DNA of 64,000 nucleotides from B4-G1 sp964393895. GTDB taxonomy: Bacteria; Chloroflexota; Anaerolineae; B4-G1. The stretch lies in assembly GCA_964393895.1 (NCBI GenBank), contig CAYMWP010000002.1, positions 1-64,000 on the forward strand, given 5' to 3'. Below are positions 17,001 to 25,198 of this stretch, piece by piece (the first letter of the stretch is position 1; every line of letters starts with the position of its first letter). A program made the translations under genes and the position numbers. Under the pieces are notes generated by a model. That model saw only the letters and a list, made by a program, of their open reading frames with translations. It ran no database searches and was not told where the DNA came from.

Positions 17001-19208
17001 ACTCGAAACGCTCAGTCCGGAAATGTCAACCGGGGACGAAGAGAACCCACTGCTGTTGCCGGGCAGATCGCCGTCAGGGATGAGGGCGTTACTAGAATCA
17101 AGCACCTGCACCGTGATCGCCTGCCCCGCAGCAACCTGGGCCGTCCAGGTGATCGTGTCCCACCTATCAAGAGAGGCCGGCGTAATGGTGACAGAAGTGG
17201 CATTGCCGTCGGTGCGCCCTCCGGTGATCTGGACGTCGTGCAAGACCGGGGTCTGCTGGTGGTCAGCCGAGACAGTCAGCGTGGCTCGATAGCGGATGAA
17301 GCGAGCGTCGGCGACGTCGAGCGAGGCGCTATTGAAACCGTCGCTGCTGCTTGCCGCAACCTGGCTCCAGGCCGACCACGCGGTACCATCATCGCTGGTG
17401 GCCACGTCCAGGGCGATGTCCGTGCCTGAGGGAACGGAGGCATTCCAGGTCATTTGCCGCCACACGCGCGCCCCTCCGCTATCGAAACCCGTCGAGGTAA
17501 TCACACCGGTGGTAGCATAGATGCGAGGCGTGGTAGCCGTGTCAGTGATCGTCGTTGTGCCGGTGATAGGCTCGGCATAGACATTGCCGTAGGCAGTGTT
17601 GGCCGCGGCAATTGTCCCCCCCACGATAGAGCAGCCCAAAGCACCGTGCGTGTTCAAGCTGGTGCGATTGGAGGTGGAATACGTACCACTGTCGCCCCAG
17701 TATATGTAGCTGGGAACGTTGTGATCGTTACCCGAGCGCCGATTGGAAAAGACAATATCTAGGTCCCCGTCAAGATTCAGATCACCCGCACAGTTGCCAG
17801 TAGCGCCGATGGTCGGCAGTCCCGCACGGTTGGTCGTGGTAAACGTGCCGGCATCATTCCAGTAAATATAGCTGTCGAGGGTATAGGTAACACCATCGTG
17901 GTGATTGCTAAAGATGATCTCTAAGTAACCATCATCGTTCAAGTCGGCCAATGCATTGCCATAGCTACCAACGGTGGGGAGATCCAGACGATTGGTATCA
18001 GTGTACCCGGTGCGCGTACCGTCTCCCCAGTACACGTAACTGTCAATCTCGTAAGTCAAAGTCACCGGTGTAGAGTCGCCAGTACGGCGGTTGCTGATGA
18101 CCAGATCCAAATAACCATCAAGGTTCAGATCGGCAACGGAACTGCCGTGAGCGCCGACGGTAGGAATCCCGGTACGGTTGGTGTTGGTGAATCCTGTGGC
18201 ACTCCCCCAATACAGGTAACTATCAATGGCAAAAGTGGCTGTGTCGGAGGAGAAAACACTATTCCGGTAGTTGCTGAACAACAGGTCAAGATAACCATCA
18301 TGGTCAAAGTCTGCCGCATAGACAGACATAGCCCCAAGAGTCTCCAGATCAGTGCGATTGGTGGTGGTATACACACCACCACTGTCCCCCCAGTAGATGT
18401 AACTGTCAATCGTCACGTCGTACGACCCATCCATAAAGTTGCAGATGACAATGTCCAGGTATCCATCGTTGTTTAGATCGGCGATGGTGCCGCAGGAACT
18501 CAGAAAACTGGCAAGTTCGGTGCGGTCGCTGGTAGAATATCCGTCGCTGTCCCCCCAATAAATATATGCAGGGCCTGTACGATCAGATGAGTTGCCGCGC
18601 GCGACGACGATATCGAGGAATCCATCATCATTCAAGTCAGCAACAGCGTTGCCCTGGGCAGAGGAGACGGGCAACTCGGCCCGGTTTGCATCGCTGAAAC
18701 TGGATGCGCTGCCATAGTAGAGGTAGCTTTCGTCGGCATAGTCACCGCCAGAGCCCTCGGTACCACTGTAGTAGTTGCTCAAGACCAGATCAGGGTAGCC
18801 GTCCTGTTCAAATCCGTCCATATCGTCAGAGACGGGCAAGCTGAAACCCAGAGACAGATCACCAAGGAGGAGAGGATCCACCCGCATTCCAGCCTCGTAC
18901 CGATTGGTCGAGGTGGCTGTTGTCGTGAGCAGGCCCTGCCCGCCGCTCCAATCAGTCTGGGAAAGAACGGTCGGTGGTTCCAACTCGAGTCTATCCCACG
19001 TCCCATTGACTGCGACGTTCACCGTGGCATCCAAACCCACGGCATCGGTGAAGGTATCGGTCCACCAGCCACGCCCATCGTCTTGATGGAAAGCCGCGAC
19101 CTGGCGCATACCTCCAAACCCAATCAACATGGCCACTAACATGAAGAAAGCCATGAACAACGTTGCCAAAACAGACCACACCCTTCGATTTCGCCGCATC
19201 AGTTCCAT
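14087..19208 (-). CDS. Giant secreted protein: seven-bladed VCBS/FG-GAP propeller plus 100-residue Ig-like repeats (interrupted by an N gap)
   Basis: Secreted surface protein, roughly 1,740 residues if the gap is 210 bases. A signal segment (about residues 12-38) precedes a lectin-like strand region. Seven FG-GAP/VCBS blades follow (about 17600-18830), each with a DxNxDGxxD calcium loop (such as DLNDDGFLDIV) and a YIYWGD strand. Then come a discoidin/sialidase-like sandwich, two Ig-like domains and at least six 100-residue repeats beginning GLDHIVIEDGAGG, encoded by near-identical 300-bp units. A final related module ends in YKIYLPLVVRGG, the tail shared with other proteins here. The frames on the two sides of the N run (14851-14950) disagree by one. 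Repeat phase predicts a true gap of 210 bases (or 210 plus multiples of 300), which restores one frame, so I treat it as one gene. Role: adhesion or matrix binding (inference). Confidence 0.85.
14401..16410. repeat. 300-bp tandem repeats in the giant protein gene
   Basis: The landmark GATCCAGCCCC recurs at 15191, 15491, 15791, 16091 and 16391, exactly 300 bases apart, and again at 14701 beyond the N gap. Units are nearly identical at DNA level and encode 100-residue Ig-like domains. The repeats are the reason for the assembly gap. Confidence 0.95.
14851..14950. other. Scaffold gap of 100 N; true length predicted as 210 bases
   Basis: GGTCGGCCTG stands at 14761 and at 14951, 190 apart instead of 300. 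The missing sequence should therefore be 210 bases, or 210 plus a multiple of 300. Adding 110 bases also brings the two protein frames into register. Confidence 0.85.
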
Positions 19209-19509
19209 CTCGACTCCTTTAGTGATTTCAGAGATACACCTGCCCGCCAGTAATTCCTGTTTTGAAGCCGCACCGCCGTAAAACAGACGGTGCTGGCTAG
19301 TTTTTTCCTAGCATCGGCTCTTTTAGGCCGATGCACCTAAGCTAGAATTGCCAAAACGGGAATTGCTGCCCGCCCGCCAACAGGTATTCTCTCGGAAAGC
19401 CTGTCTGCCCCAACCTCCCGAGAGAACGAGCACAACAAAAAAGGGCGACCAACACATCACACTCACCCCCATTATCCCAACGATAGGTCAGTTAGAAAGA
19501 ACAGAATAA
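19209..19509. other. Intergenic stretch holding a compact inverted-repeat element
   Basis: No gene in 301 bases between two minus-strand genes. The middle (19240-19374) is the structured element described separately. 19375-19509 holds nothing I recognise apart from a CTCTCGG/CCGAGAG inverted pair (around 19389 and 19418). Confidence 0.5.
19240..19374. repeat. Structured inverted-repeat element (MITE-like or small structured RNA)
   Basis: A 17-bp outer stem pairs 19248-19264 with 19352-19368. Read as plus-strand RNA it has 15 Watson-Crick pairs and two U-G wobbles and no mismatch; on the minus strand the two wobbles become A-C mismatches. Inside are a 10-bp hairpin with one bulge (19266-19298), which is followed by six T (19301-19306), and a perfect 8-bp hairpin (19311-19318 with 19327-19334). 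A shorter GCTAG/CTAGC hairpin (19296-19312) competes with both. A 9-bp direct repeat, CTGCCCGCC, flanks the element (19240-19248 and 19366-19374), like a target-site duplication. It could be a non-autonomous mobile element or a structured RNA. It lies 40 bases upstream of the giant protein gene. Confidence 0.6.
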
Positions 19510-20844
19510 CTAAAAAACATCTAAATCTGTGAGGAACTCTGCCGCCCTTGCCACGCCGCCGTAAGCGGCCTGGCTACGTTGGAGACGCGCGGCATTGGCG
19601 CAATAATGGTCACTCAGAAGAACTGAAGAGACGGCTTCTCTCACCTGATGAGGCTGAAAAGGGAGATCGCGACACACCAACACCACGAACTGCCCACCGC
19701 TCCACCGCCTGACCAGGGGTTCCAGGCTCTCCTCTTCAGGCGCGAGCACCTGCGCTGCCCCACTCTGCTGGAGCCGCCGGCCGTTGCTCTCCTGCTCGGT
19801 GTGAAAGGGAAGCACAACCGAGGGCACGCCGGCCCGCACCGTTTCCATCATCGTGCCATATCCCCCGTGGAAAAGGACGACGTCTGCTCGGGCTGCCATG
19901 GCGGCGCCAGGAATCCACGAAAAGACCCGCATGTTCTCCCTCCGCCGCCAGCGATGGGGTACCGGCCGTCCCCCCGTGGAAACCACTATCTCCCAACCAG
20001 TCCCCGCGAAGGCCGCTTCCCAAATGGGCAACAAGTCCAGCCCCCACACCGAGTTCGCTCCCCCACCCACTGTCACGTAGATGACGGGGCGGTCGTGCGG
20101 CAACGCCGCCATCCACGCTTCGACAGGCTCAGCGCGTGGCTTCAGCGCGCGCTCACCGTTCTGGTCCGATCGGATCAGCGGGCCGACATAGCTGGTCCGC
20201 TCGACATCGGGCGGCAATGGGTCCAACTCCGGGATACTGGGGACAAGAAAGAGATCGCCGTTGAGCAGCTCACTGGCACATTCGACAGCTGGCATTCCCC
20301 ATTGCTCCAAGACAGGGTTGAAAATCGGGGCAATATCCGGTGAGCAGACCTGGGAGGGAAGATCGCGCCACCACACCAATTGGGAGCAGGCGGGATGCAG
20401 AGCTGAACGGACAATCTGGATCACGGGCAACTCGGCCAGGTGACCAACGACTGATGTTAGAAGCCAAACATCGCCAATCAGGACATCGGGGCGGAAATGG
20501 TTCACAACACCCAATTCCCACTCCACCTCCCTCCGCACAACCTCGGGCGTGTGAAACCCATCCCGCACAACCTGGAAATTGAGATCGGAGAAGAAGAGAT
20601 AGGCCAGTCCAGGTCGAAAACGGCCAAGTGCACCTTCCATCCATTGCCGAAGGCGGATCGGGAGAGACGGTAGCGGCGGCGAGAAGACGGTCCACCCCGC
20701 GGCGGCTACCCGACCGGCATGGGGACCGCGGAGCACAAAGGCAGACTCGCACCCCGAACGAGCCGCCTCCTCAGCAAGGGCCAGACAACGCCCAATGTGT
20801 CCGAATCCCCCACCCACATCACTGGGAAAGAACAGCAATCTCAT
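19510..20844 (-). CDS. GT1-family (UGT/MGT-like) glycosyltransferase
   Basis: A 444-residue GT-B fold enzyme expected to move a sugar from a nucleotide-sugar to a lipid, sterol-like or secondary-metabolite acceptor. The N-terminal loop PSDVGGGFGHIGRCLALA and the C-terminal donor site FHGGYGTMMETVRAGVPSVVLPF are those of the UDP-glycosyltransferase superfamily. Between them YVTVGGGAN marks the start of the C-terminal Rossmann domain. There is no signal peptide, so it acts in the cytoplasm. It is the last gene of the minus-strand operon and overlaps the methyltransferase by 4 bases (ATGA). A short palindrome of the TGAGCCTGTCGAAGC type is embedded at 20113-20139, encoding PRAEPVEAW in the inter-domain linker. 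Confidence 0.88.
   Translation of the reverse strand: MRLLFFPSDVGGGFGHIGRCLALAEEAARSGCESAFVLRGPHAGRVAAAGWTVFSPPLPSLPIRLRQWMEGALGRFRPGLAYLFFSDLNFQVVRDGFHTPEVVRREVEWELGVVNHFRPDVLIGDVWLLTSVVGHLAELPVIQIVRSALHPACSQLVWWRDLPSQVCSPDIAPIFNPVLEQWGMPAVECASELLNGDLFLVPSIPELDPLPPDVERTSYVGPLIRSDQNGERALKPRAEPVEAWMAALPHDRPVIYVTVGGGANSVWGLDLLPIWEAAFAGTGWEIVVSTGGRPVPHRWRRRENMRVFSWIPGAAMAARADVVLFHGGYGTMMETVRAGVPSVVLPFHTEQESNGRRLQQSGAAQVLAPEEESLEPLVRRWSGGQFVVLVCRDLPFQPHQVREAVSSVLLSDHYCANAARLQRSQAAYGGVARAAEFLTDLDVF
20113..20139. repeat. Short palindromic repeat inside the GT1 gene
   Basis: Arms CCACGC (20113-20118) and GCGTGG (20134-20139) enclose a core that reads CTGAGCCTGTCGAAGC on the minus strand. This core is familiar as an interspersed palindrome in many environmental genomes and, as here, encodes AEPVEA when translated. 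Confidence 0.6.
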
Positions 20845-21476
20845 CCCGCTGCCCCTCTACTATGACAGAGCACCATTGTCCAGGGAAACGGGGTCGTTAC
20901 TTGGTCAATCACGAAATACTGGCCGACTAGCTGCGCAAAGCTACGCTTGGACCAATGGTTTATATGATCTGGATGATTCCCAAATTGCCTGACGTTTAGT
21001 CGAAATAGCAGCATCCTCGTCAAGCGGTACAGAGGTTCATTTGGCACAGAAAAGACGCAGTAGCCATTGTAACGCTGGGATATTTCTCTCATCACAGCTT
21101 CAGGGTGTTCTAGATGCTCCAGAACTTCTAAGCAAAGAACGGTGTCAAACCGATCTAATCTGAACGGCAGATGATGTATGTCACCTTGTATACTATCGAA
21201 CTGAAAATTACGCACTAGTTCTTGGGCTACTCGCAAGGCTCCCGGGTTCAGATCCAAGCCACAGCAATAAGGAGAGCCTGGACTCTTTTCACAGATACTC
21301 TTCAAATCGAACCCCTCACCACAGCCCAGGCTGAGAATGCTCATAGGCTCAACCAAAGCGATCAGTCTGGCAAGGTCACCAAAGAAGCGGCCTATTCTTT
21401 CAACCACGTAAGGGTGATTGCTTGTATATTTGTCATAGTTTGTCGTTTTACTATCTTCAATCGTGCCCACGTTCAT
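20841..21476 (-). CDS. Class I SAM-dependent methyltransferase
   Basis: A 211-residue Rossmann-fold methyltransferase. Motif I is ILSLGCGEGFDLK, motif II is near CGLDLNPGAL, and the DTVLCLEVLEHLEHPEAVM segment is typical of the Methyltransf_11/25 group. No membrane segment is evident. It starts 12 bases after the stop of the large glycosidase-like gene and overlaps the GT1 start by 4 bases, so the three are translated from one message. The substrate is probably a sugar or lipid intermediate of this operon, judged from context only. Confidence 0.85.
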   Translation of the reverse strand: MNVGTIEDSKTTNYDKYTSNHPYVVERIGRFFGDLARLIALVEPMSILSLGCGEGFDLKSICEKSPGSPYCCGLDLNPGALRVAQELVRNFQFDSIQGDIHHLPFRLDRFDTVLCLEVLEHLEHPEAVMREISQRYNGYCVFSVPNEPLYRLTRMLLFRLNVRQFGNHPDHINHWSKRSFAQLVGQYFVIDQVTTPFPWTMVLCHSRGAAG

Positions 21477-21488
21477 AGCCCCCCAGGC

Positions 21489-24400
21489 TCAAGGAAGCCT
21501 GGCTCCTATCAGGCGCTCCCATAAAGAGACAAGCCATTCAGAAAAGCGCACAATCGGGTGAATGAAATAGATCTCGTCAGCCGGGTCTGCAACAGGAATA
21601 GAATGGCTGATGAGAGGCAGGTAGATTTGGTACTCGGGTTCTTCAGGATCAGGATTAGGCATATCGGTCGAAGTCGGGGTGGGAGTATGAGTGGGCGTAG
21701 GCGTGTTGGTCGAGGTCGGAGTGGGGGTATGAGTGGGCGTAGGCGTAGGCGTGTCGGTCGGGGTCGGAGTATGAGTGGATGTGGGCGTAGGCGTGTTGGT
21801 CGAGGTCGGAGTGGGGGTATGAGTGAGCGTAGGTGTTGGCGTGTCGGTCGGGGTCGGGGTTGGAGTATGAGTGGACGTGGGCGTAGGCGTGTGGGTCGAA
21901 GTCGGGGTGGGAGTATGAGTGGATGTGGGCGTAGGCGTGTGGGTCGAAGTCGGGGTTGGAGTGTGAGTGGACGTAGGCGTAGGCGTGTGGGTCGAAGTCG
22001 GGGTTGGAGTGTGAGTGGACGTAGGCGTAGGCGTATGGGTCGGAGTCGGGGTAGGAGTGTGAGTGGACGTAGGCGTTGGCGTGTGGGTCGAAGTCGGGGT
22101 TGGAGTGTGAGTGGACGTAGGCGTTGGCGTGTNNNNNNNNNNNNNNNNNNNNNNNNNNNNNNNNNNNNNNNNNNNNNNNNNNNNNNNNNNNNNNNNNNNN
22201 NNNNNNNNNNNNNNNNNNNNNNNNNNNNNNNNGGCGTGTGGGTCGAAGTCGGGGTTGGAGTGTGAGTGGACGTAGGCGTTGGCGTGTGGGTCGGAGTCGG
22301 GGTAGGAGTGTGAGTGGACGTAGGCGTTGGCGTGTCAGTCGGAGTCGGGGTAGGAGTGTGAGTGGACGTAGGTGTTGGCGTGTCGGTCGGAGTCGGGGTT
22401 GGAGTATGAGTGGATGTGGGCGTAGGCGTGTGGGTCGAAGTCGGGGTTGGAGTGTGAGTGGACGTAGGCGTTGGCGTGTGGGTCGGAGTCGGGGTTGGAG
22501 TATGAGTGGACGTAGGCGTGTCAGTCGGAGTCGGGGTTGAAGTATGAGTGGACGTGGGCGTAGGCGTGTGGGTCGGAGTCGGGGTTGGAGTATGAGTGGG
22601 CGTAGGTGTTGGAGTGTCGGTCGGAGTCGGGGTGGGAGTATGAGTGGACGTGGGCGTAGGCGTGTTGGTCGAGGTCGGAGTGGGGGTATGAGTGGGCGTG
22701 GGCGTGTCGGTCGGGGTCACGGTCGGGGTGGGAGTGCTCGTCGGTGTATTGGTCGGCGTAGGAGTAGGACAGATCTCGGCGTTAGGTGCGTGAATAGTCA
22801 ACCCTTCATTATTCTCAACCTCAATCCACTCCTGCCCTTGCTCGTCACGGGCATAGTTGATGACAGCCGTAAGCCCCTGAGAGGTGACGTGCAGATGGCG
22901 CACGACAAACTGCCCTGAGAGCTTGGGAATGATGGTGACTTGAGTGCCGCTCACCTCCAGGCCCAGGGCCATCTGCAACAGCCAGGTCGTCCCAGAGGCC
23001 GATTCAATGTACAGCGAGGATTCCCCAAAGCGACCGGGCATCTGATAATCATACTCCATCATCGTCTCTTGAGGACCGTACTGAACCCATTTGTCAAAGT
23101 AGATGTTGGCATACTGTTCCGCGTCGGCAACCTGTCCCAATTGGTAGTAGCCCAACGGGGGTATGGCGTTAGGCAACACCAGATACCCTCCAGACATACC
23201 CCAACCATTGGTATAGCTGGGCGATAACCCCCACCGTCCAGGGGTGGCAAAGTTCTCGTCCCCCTTGGCCAGCCAGTGGACGTCGTTGCTGGGTTCCCAA
23301 AAGTCCAGGCCGGTGAACACGTCCAACATCTGCGCCAGACGATCCCGTCCCAGGTTGCCACGCAGAGGCACAAATATTGTATGCGCCCAGCGGTCCTGAT
23401 AAAACGTTCCTGCCGTGCGCGTCTGACTGTTCTGGTCAGCAACGGGCAGATAAAAAGCAGCACTATCATCCCAGAAGACAACGTCGAATGTGTTGCTCAT
23501 AGGCACGACATAGTCAGCGATCAAGGCATCTGCTTCAGCGTCCCGCCCGTAGAGACGCAAAAGCTCCGCCCCGTCCTGGAACGCATAGACCATCTGCGCC
23601 GACTCACCCGGATACTCCCCTGCTATTTGGCACAGGTCCCCCATGGGCACGAGCAAATTGGGGAACAGGTTGCCATCCTCCCCGTACTGACTGTCATAGG
23701 CAGCATCATAGGCCTGTAGACCTGAAACTGCTGCATCAACAGCGTGCTGGTGAGACAGAGAGTAACTCAGATCGCCGTCGTTGAGGTAGATGCCATAGAT
23801 GGCGTTGATGAACTCGGCCGTCGAATACGCGTCACTGTAGTTCTCCTGGTAGTGCAAACCTCCACCGGGCCGGAAATTCATAATGTCAGGCAGGTTGCCC
23901 CCGTACCACGAGGGCAACGGCGGCCACGTGTCAGTGTCAATGCAGTAGCTATAATGCCCCGAAACCGGCGCGGCCCACTGGTAGTCCGCAATCAGGTTCA
24001 GCCCCTCGCGAAACGCCGTGATCATCCCCTCAGGCAACAAGTGCGGCGTCACAATCGCTGGCATAATGGAGTCGGTAACGTACACAAAGGCTTTGTCAGT
24101 ATAGAACAGTCCTCCATCTGGGTTGATCAGATAGGTGAGGATCAAGTTGGAGAAAAAGTTGACGAACTTGAACCGGGGCATGACTAGTGAATCTATCGTG
24201 GGCAGGGCCTCAAGCTGATTCACACGCGCGGCTCGCAGTGCATCCCACTCCGCAGTCGGGTCGCTGCGCGTGGCGCTATCCAACACCTGCGAGCCAATGT
24301 AAAAGAACTGCACTGGTTGGGCAATGACGCTGAGAGCCACCCGCCCATCACTGTAGCCGGAATAGAGTTGTCCGTCCAATACATCGGCAGCCAGGTATTG

Positions 24401-25198
24401 ACCAAAGCCAAGATCGCTGCCGCTCCACGAGTGAAGCGGCTGGTCTGAATACACATAGACCGGATGGGCCGCAGCTCCCTGAGTACCGATCAAAGCCTGA
24501 GAACCACCGTCGAACGAGACCCGAGTGTCATTGCGGCTGTGAAATTCAACCGCATAACGGTAATCCATCGCCGGTTCGAGGTCGGTGGCCAACAGGACCC
24601 GCGCATCTGTGGGATCATCCAGGCTCACCTCAACTACGGCCACGGAGTAATAATCCTGGGGATTCAGGCTGGTCACCCGCACTCGAGCAGTACGCCCCAG
24701 GACGTAAACCTGATACCCAACAAAGTGAGGGGCCACCGTATACTCGTCAATGACGCCGTCGGAAAGCCACGCTCGCTGAGCGCTACCACCCGACCCGATA
24801 ACCAACCCAATCTTGGTGAGATGAGCCAGGCCCAACACGCCGCGTCCCTTGACGCGAATCAGATCACCCGGTTGCGCGCCCCCCAACGCATTGGGATCCG
24901 ACATGGCGAATGTATTGCCCACATCAGGATACCCATTCAGGGCCACAGAGCCTTGCGCCCCGACGAAACCAATCCAATCCCAGGGGAAGGTGCTATCGGG
25001 AGTCGAAAACGTCACCTCGTAGGTGTCCGTATCCCAGGTAGCGACGTGCGTGGTCCCTCGGCGACCGGCGAAGGTCAACTCGTTCGAGGTCAAGTCATCG
25101 AAAGGACCGTCGGCCTGAGATACAGAGGGCCAAAAGACGCATATCACCATCACCAGTGCCAGCGTCACTCCGGCAAGTTTGTGCATCAACTCTCGCAT
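21489..25198 (-). CDS. Secreted six-hairpin glycosidase-like protein with long Thr/Pro stalk (interrupted by an N gap)
   Basis: Signal peptide (residues 1-29, ending VSQADG), a beta-rich N-terminal domain (about 35-330), then an alpha-helical toroid (about 340-800). The toroid has features of six-hairpin glycosidases: FRPGGGLHYQENYSDAYS, repeated hydrophobic helices and a C-terminal beta cap. A stalk of TPTPTSTH-type 16-residue units follows. The minus-strand frame entering the N run does not fit the sequence beyond it. Repeat phase requires a true gap of 89 bases plus a multiple of 48, which shifts the frame by one. The corrected C-terminus continues Thr/Pro, then EYQIYLPLISHS and about 36 more residues, ending GARLP at a TGA at 21489-21491. 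The start overlaps the upstream PEP-enzyme gene by 13 bases. Substrate unknown; no catalytic acid could be fixed with certainty. Confidence 0.8.
21666..22765. repeat. Thr/Pro-coding hexamer and 48-bp tandem repeats
   Basis: About 1.1 kb of GTCGGN/GTGGGN-type hexamers that on the minus strand encode alternating Thr-Pro with Ser, His and Asp. In the central part a 48-bp unit encodes TPTPTSTHTPTPTSTH. Such stalks hold a catalytic domain away from the cell surface and are common O-glycosylation targets. Confidence 0.9.
22133..22232. other. Scaffold gap of 100 N in the Thr/Pro stalk
   Basis: GGCGTGT at 22126 and at 22233 are 107 bases apart, not a multiple of the 48-bp unit. A true gap of 89, 137 or 185 bases (89 plus 48n) restores both repeat phase and the reading frame that ends at 21489. 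Confidence 0.75.

Noticed and set aside
19248..19368. A cyclic-di-GMP or other known riboswitch ahead of the giant protein gene
   Set aside because: The conserved loops of GEMM-I/II and other classes I know are absent, and the stem pairs better on the strand opposite to the downstream gene.
21666..22765. Regularly spaced repeats that could suggest a CRISPR array
   Set aside because: Units are contiguous 6- and 48-bp Thr/Pro codon repeats without unique spacers, and they lie in frame within a gene. No cas gene is present.
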